From assembly GCA_965370435.1 (NCBI GenBank), contig CBDUUP010000199.1, positions 1 to 8,152 of the forward strand: a DNA stretch of 8,152 nt. The letters are read 5' to 3'. The notes beneath the pieces were generated by a model. That model saw only the letters and a list, made by a program, of their open reading frames with translations, ran no database searches and was not told where the DNA came from. Numbering within the stretch: the first letter of the stretch is position 1; the number at the start of each line of letters is the position of its first letter. Positions 1 through 5,768 of the stretch are shown in pieces. The position numbers and the translations under genes were made by a program. The DNA comes from CBDUUP01 sp965370435. Its GTDB lineage: Bacteria > Chloroflexota > Anaerolineae > Anaerolineales > UBA11579.

Positions 1-148
1 CTCTTCGTCAGGCAGTCTATAGTCAGGTAGTCTTTAGTCCTATAGCCGGATACCCAATCGCCGCTTCGTCCGCAATTTCCTAATCTCTATTCTCTAATCA
101 CGCAATCACTAATCACCCAATCACCAATCACCTAATCACTCCCCCCCC
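1..148. other. Non-coding leader upstream of sbcC
   Basis: No convincing reading frame crosses this stretch. It is low in complexity. The first 50 bases repeat a TAGTC-like word several times, and the last 60 bases repeat AATCAC (annotated separately). The base run just before the sbcC start is eight C residues. I found no clear -10/-35 pair and no Shine-Dalgarno sequence. The usual partner gene sbcD, often directly upstream of sbcC, is not seen; it could lie just left of the window. Confidence 0.6.
96..139. repeat. Degenerate short tandem array, AATCAC x6
   Basis: The word AATCAC starts at 96, 104, 111, 119, 126 and 134, so the spacing alternates 8, 7, 8, 7, 8. The bases between the copies vary (CG, T, CC, C, CT). 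The array ends ten bases before the sbcC start codon. It lacks the long repeats and unique spacers of a CRISPR. Its function is unknown; slippage-derived spacer DNA is the simplest explanation. Confidence 0.75.
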
Positions 149-2713
149 ATGATCCCCCTCCACCTCTCCCTCTCCGGCTTCCTCTCCTACCGCGACCCCG
201 TCGAACTGGACTTCCGGGCCTTTGATCTGGCCTGCATCTCCGGCGCTAACGGAGCCGGGAAATCCTCCCTGTTGGACGCCATCACCTGGGCGCTCTTCGG
301 CCAGGCCCGCCGCCGGGACGACGCCCTCATCCACACCCACCCGGAGGTCAAGGCCGCCGAGGTGACCTTCACCTTCCAATACGAGACCAACACCTACCGG
401 GTCCAGCGGGTCAAGCCCCGGGGCAAAGGCGCGGTCTTGGAATTCCACATCCAGACCGCCAGCGGAGACTGGAAACCCCTCACCGAGCGCCGCATGCGGG
501 ACACCCAAGACCGCATCCAGGAGACCCTGCGCCTGGACTACGAGACCTTCGTCAACGCCGCCTTCTTCCTCCAGGGCAAGGCCGACCAGTTCACCCAACA
601 GCGCCCCGCCGACCGCAAGCGCATCCTCTCCAGCATCCTGGGCCTGGAAGTCTGGGAGACCTACCGCCAACGGGCCGCCGAACGCCGCCGGGCCGTAGAG
701 ACCGACATCGAAGGGCTGGACGGACGCTTGGAGGAGATCAAGTTCGAATTAGACCAAGAAGACGACCGCAAAACCCGCCTCAAAGAGCTAGAAGAAACCC
801 TGTCCAGCCTGACCAAAGCGAGGGAAGCCCAGGAGAAAACCGTAGAGACCCTGCGCGCCGCCGCCGCTTCCCTGCGCCAGCAAGAGGAATTGGTCAACAC
901 CCTGGCCCGCCAACTGCAAAGCGCGGAGAAGTCCCTCGCCGACCTGCAAACCCGGCAAGCCTCCCGCAAAGAGGAGCAAGCCTCCCACGCCGAGATCATC
1001 AACCGGGCCGAGGCCATCCACGCCGCCCTCGAAGCCTGGCAGGACTCGGTATCCGAACTGGAACGCTGGGAGGAGATCGCCGCCAAGTTCCGGGAGCAGG
1101 AGGGCCGCCGCCACCAACCGCTAAACGCCATCAGCAGCGAACAAGCCCGTCTGGATGAGCAGGCCAAAACCCTCCAGGCCCAGTTCGCCGAATTGGAGGC
1201 CGCTCAGGCCGAGGTGCCTGAGATCCAAAGTCAGCTTGAAGCCGCCCAGGAAGAAGTCAAGGCCGCCGAGGCCCAGATCGCCCGGCGCGCCGAACTGGAC
1301 GGCCAGCTCCAGGAAGCCCGCCAGAAGGAGGCCGACGCCAAGGCCGAAAATCCCCGCCTCAAAGCCGAGATGGAAGAACTCCGCGACCGCATCACCCAGC
1401 TCAAAGCCGCCGAGGGGGCCGATTGTCCTCTCTGCGGGCAGCCCCTCAACCCCGAAGACCGCCAGAAGTTGATTGACGACCTCTCCACCGAGGGCAAGGA
1501 GAAGGGCGACAGCTTCCGGGCCAACAAGGCCCTGATGGAAGAGACCGGCCAGGTGGTCAAGGCCCTGGAAGCCGAGATCGCCGCTCTGGGCAAAGCCGAA
1601 GAAAGCCTGCGCGGCCGCACCCGGGCCGCTTACGCCCTCAACCTCCAGATCGTCCAGGTCGAGGAGAAGCAGTCCGCCTGGGAGAAGGAGAGCGCCCCCC
1701 GTCTGGCCGAGATCGCCGAGACCCTGGAAAAGGAATCCTACGCCCCCGAAGCCCGCGCCCAACTGGCCGAGATCGACCTGGAACTCCAGGCCATCGGCTA
1801 CGACACCCCCGCCCACGACGCGGCCCGCAAAGCCGAAGCCGAGGGCCGCGCCAGCCAGGAGGGCCTGCGAAATTTAGAGAAAGCCCAGGCAGCCCTCGCT
1901 CCCCTGGAGCGGGAGATCGCCGGACTGGAAACCCAGATCATAGATCAAGAAGCGCGCCTCAAAACCCAGGGGGAGCAGCACACCCAGGCCGCCGCCTCCC
2001 TGGCCGAAGCTCAGACCCAGGCCCCCGACATCGCCGGCCTCGAAAGAGAGCTTTACAGCCTCCACGAGCAGGAAAACCAACACCGCCTGGACGTGGGCGC
2101 GGCCCAGCAAAAGGTCCAGGTGCTGGACAGCCTCAAGGAACGCCGCGCCGAACTCGACGCCCAGCGCGCCGAACTCGGCGGGCAGGTCGGCCACCTGCGC
2201 TCCCTGGAGCGAGCCTTCGGCAAGAGCGGCGCGCCGGCCCTCCTCATCGAGCAAGCCCTGCCCCAGATCGAGAACTCCGCCAACGAAATATTGGAACGCC
2301 TCAGCGGGGATACGATGGCGGTGCGCTTCGTCACCCAGACCGCCTACAAGGACAAGAAACGCACCGACCTGCGCGAGACCCTGGACATCCAGATCTCCGA
2401 CCGGGCGGGGATGCGCGACTACGAGATGTTCTCCGGGGGGGAGGCCTTCCGCATCAACTTCGCCATCCGCCTGGCCCTCTCCGAGGTGCTGGCCCGTCGC
2501 TCCGGCGCACGGCTGCAAACCCTGGTCATTGACGAGGGCTTCGGCAGCCAGGACCAGATGGGCCGCCAACGCCTGGTGGAAGCCATCAACACGGTCCGCG
2601 ACGACTTCGCCAAGATCCTGGTCATCACCCACATCGAAGAACTCAAAGACGCCTTCCCCACCCGCATCGAGGTGCAGAAGACTGAGCGAGGCTCGGTGGT
2701 GGAAGTCGTCTAA
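149..2713 (+). CDS. sbcC: SbcC, Rad50-like ATPase subunit of the SbcCD exonuclease
   Basis: SbcC pairs with the SbcD nuclease to open and trim DNA hairpins and protein-blocked ends during repair, acting on chromosomal DNA in the cytoplasm. The 854-residue protein shows the full SMC/Rad50 plan. The N-terminal lobe has Walker A GANGAGKS at residues 32-39 and a Q-loop glutamine at 142. Long charged coiled coils follow (about 185-420 and 435-690), separated by a zinc hook CPLC at 426-429. The C-terminal lobe has the FSGGE signature at 761-765, Walker B LVIDE at 792-796, the D-loop GSQD at 799-802 and the switch histidine at 828. It is shorter than E. coli SbcC (about 1,050 residues), meaning shorter coils. 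ATG 149 is the first start after an in-frame stop at 110-112 and matches the family N-terminus, but no Shine-Dalgarno precedes it. Codon use is strongly GC-rich. Confidence 0.96.
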   Translation: MIPLHLSLSGFLSYRDPVELDFRAFDLACISGANGAGKSSLLDAITWALFGQARRRDDALIHTHPEVKAAEVTFTFQYETNTYRVQRVKPRGKGAVLEFHIQTASGDWKPLTERRMRDTQDRIQETLRLDYETFVNAAFFLQGKADQFTQQRPADRKRILSSILGLEVWETYRQRAAERRRAVETDIEGLDGRLEEIKFELDQEDDRKTRLKELEETLSSLTKAREAQEKTVETLRAAAASLRQQEELVNTLARQLQSAEKSLADLQTRQASRKEEQASHAEIINRAEAIHAALEAWQDSVSELERWEEIAAKFREQEGRRHQPLNAISSEQARLDEQAKTLQAQFAELEAAQAEVPEIQSQLEAAQEEVKAAEAQIARRAELDGQLQEARQKEADAKAENPRLKAEMEELRDRITQLKAAEGADCPLCGQPLNPEDRQKLIDDLSTEGKEKGDSFRANKALMEETGQVVKALEAEIAALGKAEESLRGRTRAAYALNLQIVQVEEKQSAWEKESAPRLAEIAETLEKESYAPEARAQLAEIDLELQAIGYDTPAHDAARKAEAEGRASQEGLRNLEKAQAALAPLEREIAGLETQIIDQEARLKTQGEQHTQAAASLAEAQTQAPDIAGLERELYSLHEQENQHRLDVGAAQQKVQVLDSLKERRAELDAQRAELGGQVGHLRSLERAFGKSGAPALLIEQALPQIENSANEILERLSGDTMAVRFVTQTAYKDKKRTDLRETLDIQISDRAGMRDYEMFSGGEAFRINFAIRLALSEVLARRSGARLQTLVIDEGFGSQDQMGRQRLVEAINTVRDDFAKILVITHIEELKDAFPTRIEVQKTERGSVVEVV

Positions 2714-2737
2714 GTAGTCTTAGTGGTCTTAGTGGTC
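2711..2737. repeat. Three tandem 9-mers at the sbcC stop codon
   Basis: TAAGTAGTC (2711-2719) is followed directly by two exact copies of TTAGTGGTC (2720-2728 and 2729-2737). The first, diverged unit begins with the sbcC stop codon TAA itself. This resembles in style the short tandem arrays before sbcC and after the GDWDGDG gene. No function can be read from it. Confidence 0.7.
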
Positions 2738-2807
2738 AACGAGTTTGAGGATTGTCTGGGGGGCGATATTATTACAAGGACAACAAAATTCCATCTTAAA
2801 AATTTAA

Positions 2808-2844
2808 TGAACAGTGGAGGCAATCCTTCTGCCTCCACTGTTCA
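2808..2844. repeat. 15-bp perfect inverted repeat (hairpin)
   Basis: The arms 2808-2822 and 2830-2844 are perfect reverse complements around a 7-base loop, with TGCCTCCACTGTTCA as the right arm. It lies 95 bases after the sbcC stop and could end sbcC transcription, but no T-run follows on the plus strand. On the minus strand a weak T-rich stretch follows. Recognisable transposase sequence begins within about ten bases of its right edge, so it may equally mark an insertion or deletion junction. Confidence 0.6.
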
Positions 2845-2851
2845 CTGATCC

Positions 2852-3096
2852 CAGGCCCTGGCTTTTATGTATGACTGCAACGTTCCTTTTAACAACAATC
2901 TCGTCGAACGTATGGTAGAATAGTCAAGGTCAAACAGAAAACCCTTGGCGCTTTTGGTACCACCACCGGGGCGGAGGATTTCTGTGCAATAGGTAGTTAT
3001 ATCTCAACTGTTCACAAACATAGCCATAATGTCATTCAAGCCATTCAGGATGCTTTTGTCGGTCAACCTTTCATCCCGGTTGCCCTTTCAGAGTAA
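2852..3096 (+). pseudogene. IS66-family transposase, C-terminal remnant with frameshift
   Basis: This is a decayed end of an IS66 (TnpC) transposase. One frame gives ALAFMYDCNVPFNNNLVER (2858-2911), matching the end of the IS66 catalytic domain, including the NN..ER motif expected to carry the catalytic glutamate. The next frame continues with RIVKVKQKTLGAFG from 2917. It then runs through GAEDFCAIGSYISTVHKHSHN and VIQAIQDAFVG to VALSE and a TAA at 3094-3096, matching the IS66 C-terminal domain. About one base is missing between 2911 and 2917, where the family has ERDLRM. Everything N-terminal to residue Q at 2852 is absent, an in-frame TGA lies at 2846-2848, and I see no IS66 terminal repeats or the partner genes tnpA and tnpB. 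The element is dead; it marks the left part of an AT-richer accessory patch. Confidence 0.85.
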
Positions 3097-3163
3097 CCTG
3101 AGTAGTTCCTATTAATTCAACTAATCAAAAGCTCACCTGATTCGAGCATAAAGAAGCTTACTC

Positions 3164-3652
3164 ATGGAGTTTAATAGGCGAATCCAACAGATAAGTGGGT
3201 TCTTGTTATGAGTTCTGTTTCTGTCAGCGTGTAGCACACCCAGTCCCGCGCCCACACTTACACCTGTCCCGCCGACAGCCACACCAGCGCCACCAACTGC
3301 TACACCGGCCCCACCAACGGCCACGTCGACTCCCACTCTTCCCACATATTCTTAAATAAAAGAAACTTACCCGGCGGGTACCAAGCTAAATTGCACAAAA
3401 GGAGAAGTATCCAAAGTAACTTCCGGTGGAGACTGGACCTTTATTTCTGGAAAAATATGCACTCTCAGCGGATCCCAGTTTACAGTAGCGGCGGGAGGTG
3501 AGGCAACATTTAGTGTGGATTGGCGGCTAGGGTTTGGGGTCAAAATCACGCTCGCTGCGGAGGTCACAATCGATGGACAAACCTATGAGGCGGGGACCCT
3601 GCTAACTGTAGACAAAGATCTAAACTGGGTTGAAGTATCCAGTTGGAATTGA
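3164..3652 (+). pseudogene. Lipoprotein frame interrupted by two in-frame stop codons
   Basis: A single reading frame runs from ATG 3164 to TGA 3650-3652, broken only by TGA at codon 16 (3209-3211) and TAA at codon 64 (3353-3355). Read through, it is a normal small lipoprotein. It has a basic start (MEFNRR), a hydrophobic stretch and a lipobox LSAC with the lipidated cysteine at codon 23. A linker follows with three near-identical PPTATPA units, then a globular part of about 95 residues beginning ETYPAGTKLNC and ending VEVSSWN, with two cysteines. The frame is kept on both sides of each stop, so point nonsense mutations explain it better than frameshifts. The first stop sits inside the signal peptide, so no lipoprotein should be made without suppression. 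The globular domain is not one I recognise. A sequencing error at two separate sites is possible but less likely. Confidence 0.75.
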
Positions 3653-3712
3653 GTCAAAGAATCCAACCATGCAGTAGCTCTTATCTCCACTTGGCTTCGT
3701 TGCACTTACGAG

Positions 3713-3793
3713 ATGAATCTAAGTTATCCTAAAGATATGTGGCAGGCTTTAATTGCCATCGGGTACGCCCGCAACAGCGAAGGAGCAACATGA
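3713..3793 (+). CDS. Possible 26-residue leader ORF overlapping the next gene
   Basis: ATG 3713 opens a 26-codon frame beginning MNLSYPKDMWQALIAIGYAR. Its TGA stop (3791-3793) overlaps the ATG of the downstream lipoprotein gene (3790-3792) as ATGA, the arrangement typical of translational coupling. The lipoprotein's own AGGAG ribosome site lies inside this ORF. The frame also stays open backwards to the stop of the preceding pseudogene (3652). No good Shine-Dalgarno precedes 3713 and the peptide matches nothing I know, so it may be chance or a remnant. Confidence 0.25.
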   Translation: MNLSYPKDMWQALIAIGYARNSEGAT

Positions 3794-4242
3794 AAATCCA
3801 TAAACTACAACTGCTTATTGCGTTTGTCTCTGTCAGCTTCACTCTAGCAGGTTGTGGATTATCATCTGAAGCTAGCGCAACGGCTACTGTGGAAGCATCC
3901 TTGCCCGCCATTGGACATTGGTCAGGAACAGTGGACAATAAACAAAACGAATATATAAGTTTTGATATTGACGAGCAACGTAACATTGTAAACTTCACAT
4001 TTGACGTAACTATATACGGCAATAAGTGTAGAGGAACAATAGATAAAATAATTGTGTCAAATTTAACATTTAGCCTGATCATGGATCAAATTCAAATTGT
4101 CAACAATCAATTATTTATGGGAGAATTTGAAGGAAGATTTACCCATGAAAAAATGGATGGGACAATAAATATTTTGGCTTGTGGAGCATCGGTCTTTGGA
4201 GATAACACTTGGGCTATGTCAGCTTCCTTAGAACAGGATTAG
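3790..4242 (+). CDS. Small secreted lipoprotein of unknown function
   Basis: This 150-residue protein is predicted to be exported and anchored by lipid to the outer face of the cell membrane. It has a basic start (MKIHK), a hydrophobic segment at residues 6-20, and a lipobox LAGC with the lipidated cysteine at 22. A short Ser/Ala/Thr linker (24-38) precedes a compact, beta-rich domain starting around GHWSGTVDN (42-50). Two further cysteines (80 and 131) could form a disulfide. Chloroflexota commonly encode small lipoproteins of this GHW-G type, but I cannot assign a function. I chose ATG 3790 rather than the in-frame ATG 3739 because AGGAG at 3781-3785 sits just ahead of it and the signal peptide begins there. 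The gene is much more AT-rich than sbcC, as if acquired. Confidence 0.8.
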   Translation: MKIHKLQLLIAFVSVSFTLAGCGLSSEASATATVEASLPAIGHWSGTVDNKQNEYISFDIDEQRNIVNFTFDVTIYGNKCRGTIDKIIVSNLTFSLIMDQIQIVNNQLFMGEFEGRFTHEKMDGTINILACGASVFGDNTWAMSASLEQD

Positions 4243-4272
4243 ATTTTTTATCGCGACCAACAAAAGCTAGTA

Positions 4273-4278
4273 TATAAT
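4273..4278 (+). promoter_or_regulatory. Possible -10 box (TATAAT)
   Basis: A perfect TATAAT lies 31 bases after the lipoprotein stop and about 170 bases before the start at 4449. The hexamer 16 bases upstream (TCGCGA, 4251-4256) matches TTGACA poorly. In AT-rich DNA such boxes arise by chance, so this is only a candidate promoter for the membrane protein gene. Confidence 0.25.
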
Positions 4279-4281
4279 TAG

Positions 4282-4437
4282 GAAAGTCTTCAGTTCCAAA
4301 TAAAAGTAACCCCAATTGGTTATGTGTATTTTGATGGCAAGGGTACAGTCCCCTTTCCAAATGGAAACCTTGTAGCATTGCCAAAGCATCGCTCATCATA
4401 TCAAGCCACCCGGCACATGTCAAAGGAAGATAATTAA
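4282..4437 (+). pseudogene. Possible remnant of a decayed coding sequence
   Basis: The spacer between the two AT-rich genes has an open plus-strand frame of 51 codons after a TAG at 4279-4281. It contains the protein-like stretch IGYVYFDGKGTVPFPNGNL and ends at TAA 4435-4437, but it has no plausible start codon or ribosome site. A minus-strand frame over the same bases (4214-4498) is also open, has ATG codons and includes FGTEDFPNYILAFVGRD. It overlaps the 3' end of the lipoprotein gene and the 5' end of the next gene in antisense. I recognise neither product. A degraded gene fragment is plausible; chance openness is too. Confidence 0.25.
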
Positions 4438-4448
4438 AGGAGAAAATA

Positions 4449-5144
4449 ATGGAAATTATCATAATCGGATGTTGCGTGAGTGTGATAATAACAATCATTG
4501 CTTCAATAGCAAGTTACATTATGATAAAAAAACAGAAAGGTGTATTTTCACAATTGATGAACAGTGGTGAAGAAGAGGAGCGGAAAGGAAATGACCAGGC
4601 GGCAATTGTCCTTTACAAACATGCCTTAGCCATTATATTGGGTTTGGAAAAAGGATCAACTAAACTGACCGTTAAAGGTGTCGGGTTACTTATGGAGGAA
4701 GATGGGAAGAAGGCAATAGAAAGGATTGATGGACTGTATAACAAAAACGAAATCCAACATTCGTGGGACGAATTGAATGCCTTGGTTGCGGAATTCGAGA
4801 ATATGAGTTCCAATAAGGAATTAGTGGATAAGTATGGTATTCCAAAAGGCGCGGGAAAAGAATTATTTATGTTATTGAGTGAAAAATTAAGACGCTGTAT
4901 AAACTCCCTGCCCGAAATAAACATGCCAACGAACACACCCGTCCCGGTTGTGTCACAATCTGGTGTTCCCTTACAACATTCGGTTGCGCCTATATCTCCC
5001 TCGGCATCCATCCCAACAGCCGAAGAATACGTAGCGAAGAACATCGCTGCAAAAAAACGAGGAAGGAAAATTGTTTGGAGCATTATCATCGGGCTAATTT
5101 TATGTGTTTGTCTTCTTATGATGTTTCCGTTTTTTAGTTATTGA
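4449..5144 (+). CDS. Unknown protein with two terminal membrane segments
   Basis: I do not recognise this 231-residue protein. It has a hydrophobic N-terminal segment (residues 3-26) followed by lysines. A charged helical middle follows (about 30-153), whose start (GEEEERKGNDQAAIVLYKHA, 40-59) resembles a single TPR or MIT-type helical hairpin. A Pro/Ser/Val-rich linker spans 154-190, then a basic KKRGRK cluster at 202-207 and a second hydrophobic segment at 209-228. Both ends therefore probably sit in the cell membrane with the helical domain on one side. AAAGGAG at 4436-4442, six bases before ATG 4449, is a strong ribosome site. The TGA stop (5142-5144) falls inside the left arm of the inverted repeat at 5139-5251, so the original C-terminus may have been longer. 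Base composition is AT-rich, like the preceding lipoprotein. Confidence 0.75.
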   Translation: MEIIIIGCCVSVIITIIASIASYIMIKKQKGVFSQLMNSGEEEERKGNDQAAIVLYKHALAIILGLEKGSTKLTVKGVGLLMEEDGKKAIERIDGLYNKNEIQHSWDELNALVAEFENMSSNKELVDKYGIPKGAGKELFMLLSEKLRRCINSLPEINMPTNTPVPVVSQSGVPLQHSVAPISPSASIPTAEEYVAKNIAAKKRGRKIVWSIIIGLILCVCLLMMFPFFSY

Positions 5145-5251
5145 CGTTCACCAAAGTTGGTTAAGTTTTTCAGCTATATTTCCATACCCTGGAATGGGTT
5201 TTTCAGGCCATTCTCGCTAATAAACTTAACTGTTTAATATGAACGTCAATA
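5139..5251. repeat. 113-bp nested inverted repeat: MITE-like element or two-way terminator
   Basis: The outer arms TATTGACGTTCA (5139-5150) and its exact complement (5240-5251) enclose, after nine bases on each side, a second perfect pair: GTTAAGTTT (5160-5168) and AAACTTAAC (5222-5230). Both pairs share one centre at 5195. A small GAATGG/CCATTC pair (5192-5197, 5208-5213) lies inside. The outer arms begin and end with TA, so a 109-bp element with 10-bp ends flanked by a TA duplication, as for IS630/Tc1-type MITEs, is possible. The genes on both sides converge here and take their stop codons from it, so a bidirectional terminator is the alternative. Confidence 0.6.
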
Positions 5252-5597
5252 GGTGACAGAAAGAAAATGTCGTTGTGAGGAGGCGCAGCCGGCCCCCAAC
5301 CAGGGCGGTATCCCCCCTGAGGGCGACGGAGATGCCGAATTGGTCATACGCCGCGGCGTCGGAGGCGTCCTGGTTGGCGGGAGGGAAAGCCTCCGGGCCT
5401 AAAACCTCCTGGATGGCAGCGCGCAGGCCGGGGGTGATTTGGTCGCTGGTCGTTTCAGCAGGCGCGGCCAATGCTGAGCTTGCCCGCTCTGAGCTTGCCG
5501 AAGCAGCCGAAGCAGGCAGCATCCCCGCCATCATAGCAAGGATGAGGGCCAGCGATAATAAACTTTGGAGGGTAAAGGTTTTTATTGGGGTAGTCAT
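5226..5597 (-). pseudogene. Truncated secreted FG-GAP repeat protein
   Basis: This is the N-terminal stub of a paralogue of the FG-GAP protein at 5769-7634. GAGGAG (5604-5609) lies six bases before ATG 5597, which I prefer to the upstream in-frame ATG at 5639. A signal peptide follows (MTTPIKTF, a hydrophobic run, ending near LPASAASA), then a Ser/Ala-rich stretch and ITPGLRAAIQEVLGPEAF, which closely matches the same segment of the neighbour. One FG-GAP core, FGISVALRGDTALVGG, is started and then lost. Similarity stops near 5290, and the remaining residues are read from unrelated DNA and from the inverted repeat, with TAA at 5226-5228. The intact neighbour has seven repeats and a C-terminal domain; none of that remains here. 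A secreted stub of about 120 residues may still be made, but it cannot form a propeller. Confidence 0.8.
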
Positions 5598-5649
5598 GTC
5601 ATTCTCCTCATGAATTAGTTTGAATTTGCTCGATTTCACTTGAGGCGTC

Positions 5650-5691
5650 CGTTTATGTAGGGGAGCAGCGCGCTGCTCCCCTACATAAACG
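5650..5691. repeat. Perfect 42-bp palindrome
   Basis: Bases 5650-5670 are the exact reverse complement of 5671-5691, with the centre at AGCGCGCT and the outer sequence CGTTTATGTAGGGG on each strand. It lies between the large FG-GAP gene and the truncated paralogue, both on the minus strand, 53 bases ahead of the latter's start. As RNA it would form a very stable hairpin, but no T-run follows on either strand. It may be an interspersed repeat unit, because its GTAGGGG...CCCCTAC borders partly recur in the next hairpin. Confidence 0.85.
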
Positions 5692-5730
5692 AGCCTACCA
5701 ATATTGCAACTTATTCAACGTATTCCCACC

Positions 5731-5752
5731 GGGGCGGACGGCGGTCCGCCCC
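5731..5752 (-). terminator. GC-rich hairpin after the FG-GAP gene
   Basis: GGGGCGGAC (5731-5739) and GTCCGCCCC (5744-5752) form a perfect 9-bp stem with a 4-base loop, 16 bases beyond the TAG of the minus-strand FG-GAP gene. This position suits a transcription terminator or an mRNA 3' stabiliser, but no T-run follows. The right edge CCCCTAC matches the edge of the neighbouring 42-bp palindrome, so a repeat-family origin is also possible. Confidence 0.5.
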
Positions 5753-5768
5753 TACAGAGGGTCATAAT

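Noticed and set aside
96..139. CRISPR array
   Set aside because: The repeated word is only six bases with one- or two-base gaps, there are no spacers of 25-40 bases, and no cas gene is present. The FG-GAP repeats are also coding, not CRISPR.
128..670. Long minus-strand ORF opposite the sbcC start, and similar ones at 661-1167, 1121-1816 and 1874-2632
   Set aside because: All lie antisense to a fully supported sbcC. High GC with few stop codons opens the other frames; the products are Gly/Leu/Ala- or Arg/Ser-rich and show no domains.
3209..3211. TGA as a recoded (selenocysteine or alternative-code) codon
   Set aside because: No SECIS-like structure is evident, the site lies in a signal peptide, a second stop (TAA) follows in the same frame, and TGA ends the gene at 5142-5144.
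3133..3345. Minus-strand ORF with VAVGGAGVAVGG repeats
   Set aside because: It is the antisense of the PPTATPA linker of the interrupted lipoprotein, so its repeats are borrowed.
3766..3777. CGGG-TACG-CCCG mini-hairpin ahead of the lipoprotein gene as a regulatory element
   Set aside because: A four-pair stem is too short to claim, and it lies inside a possible small ORF.
3739..3789. Upstream ATG at 3739 as the start of the lipoprotein
   Set aside because: It would add 17 charged residues before the signal peptide, and the AGGAG site points to ATG 3790.
4214..4498. Minus-strand ORF of 94 codons across the spacer before 4449
   Set aside because: It overlaps both flanking genes in antisense and lacks a good ribosome site, and an open plus-strand frame also covers the spacer. 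It is mentioned only within the possible-remnant entry.
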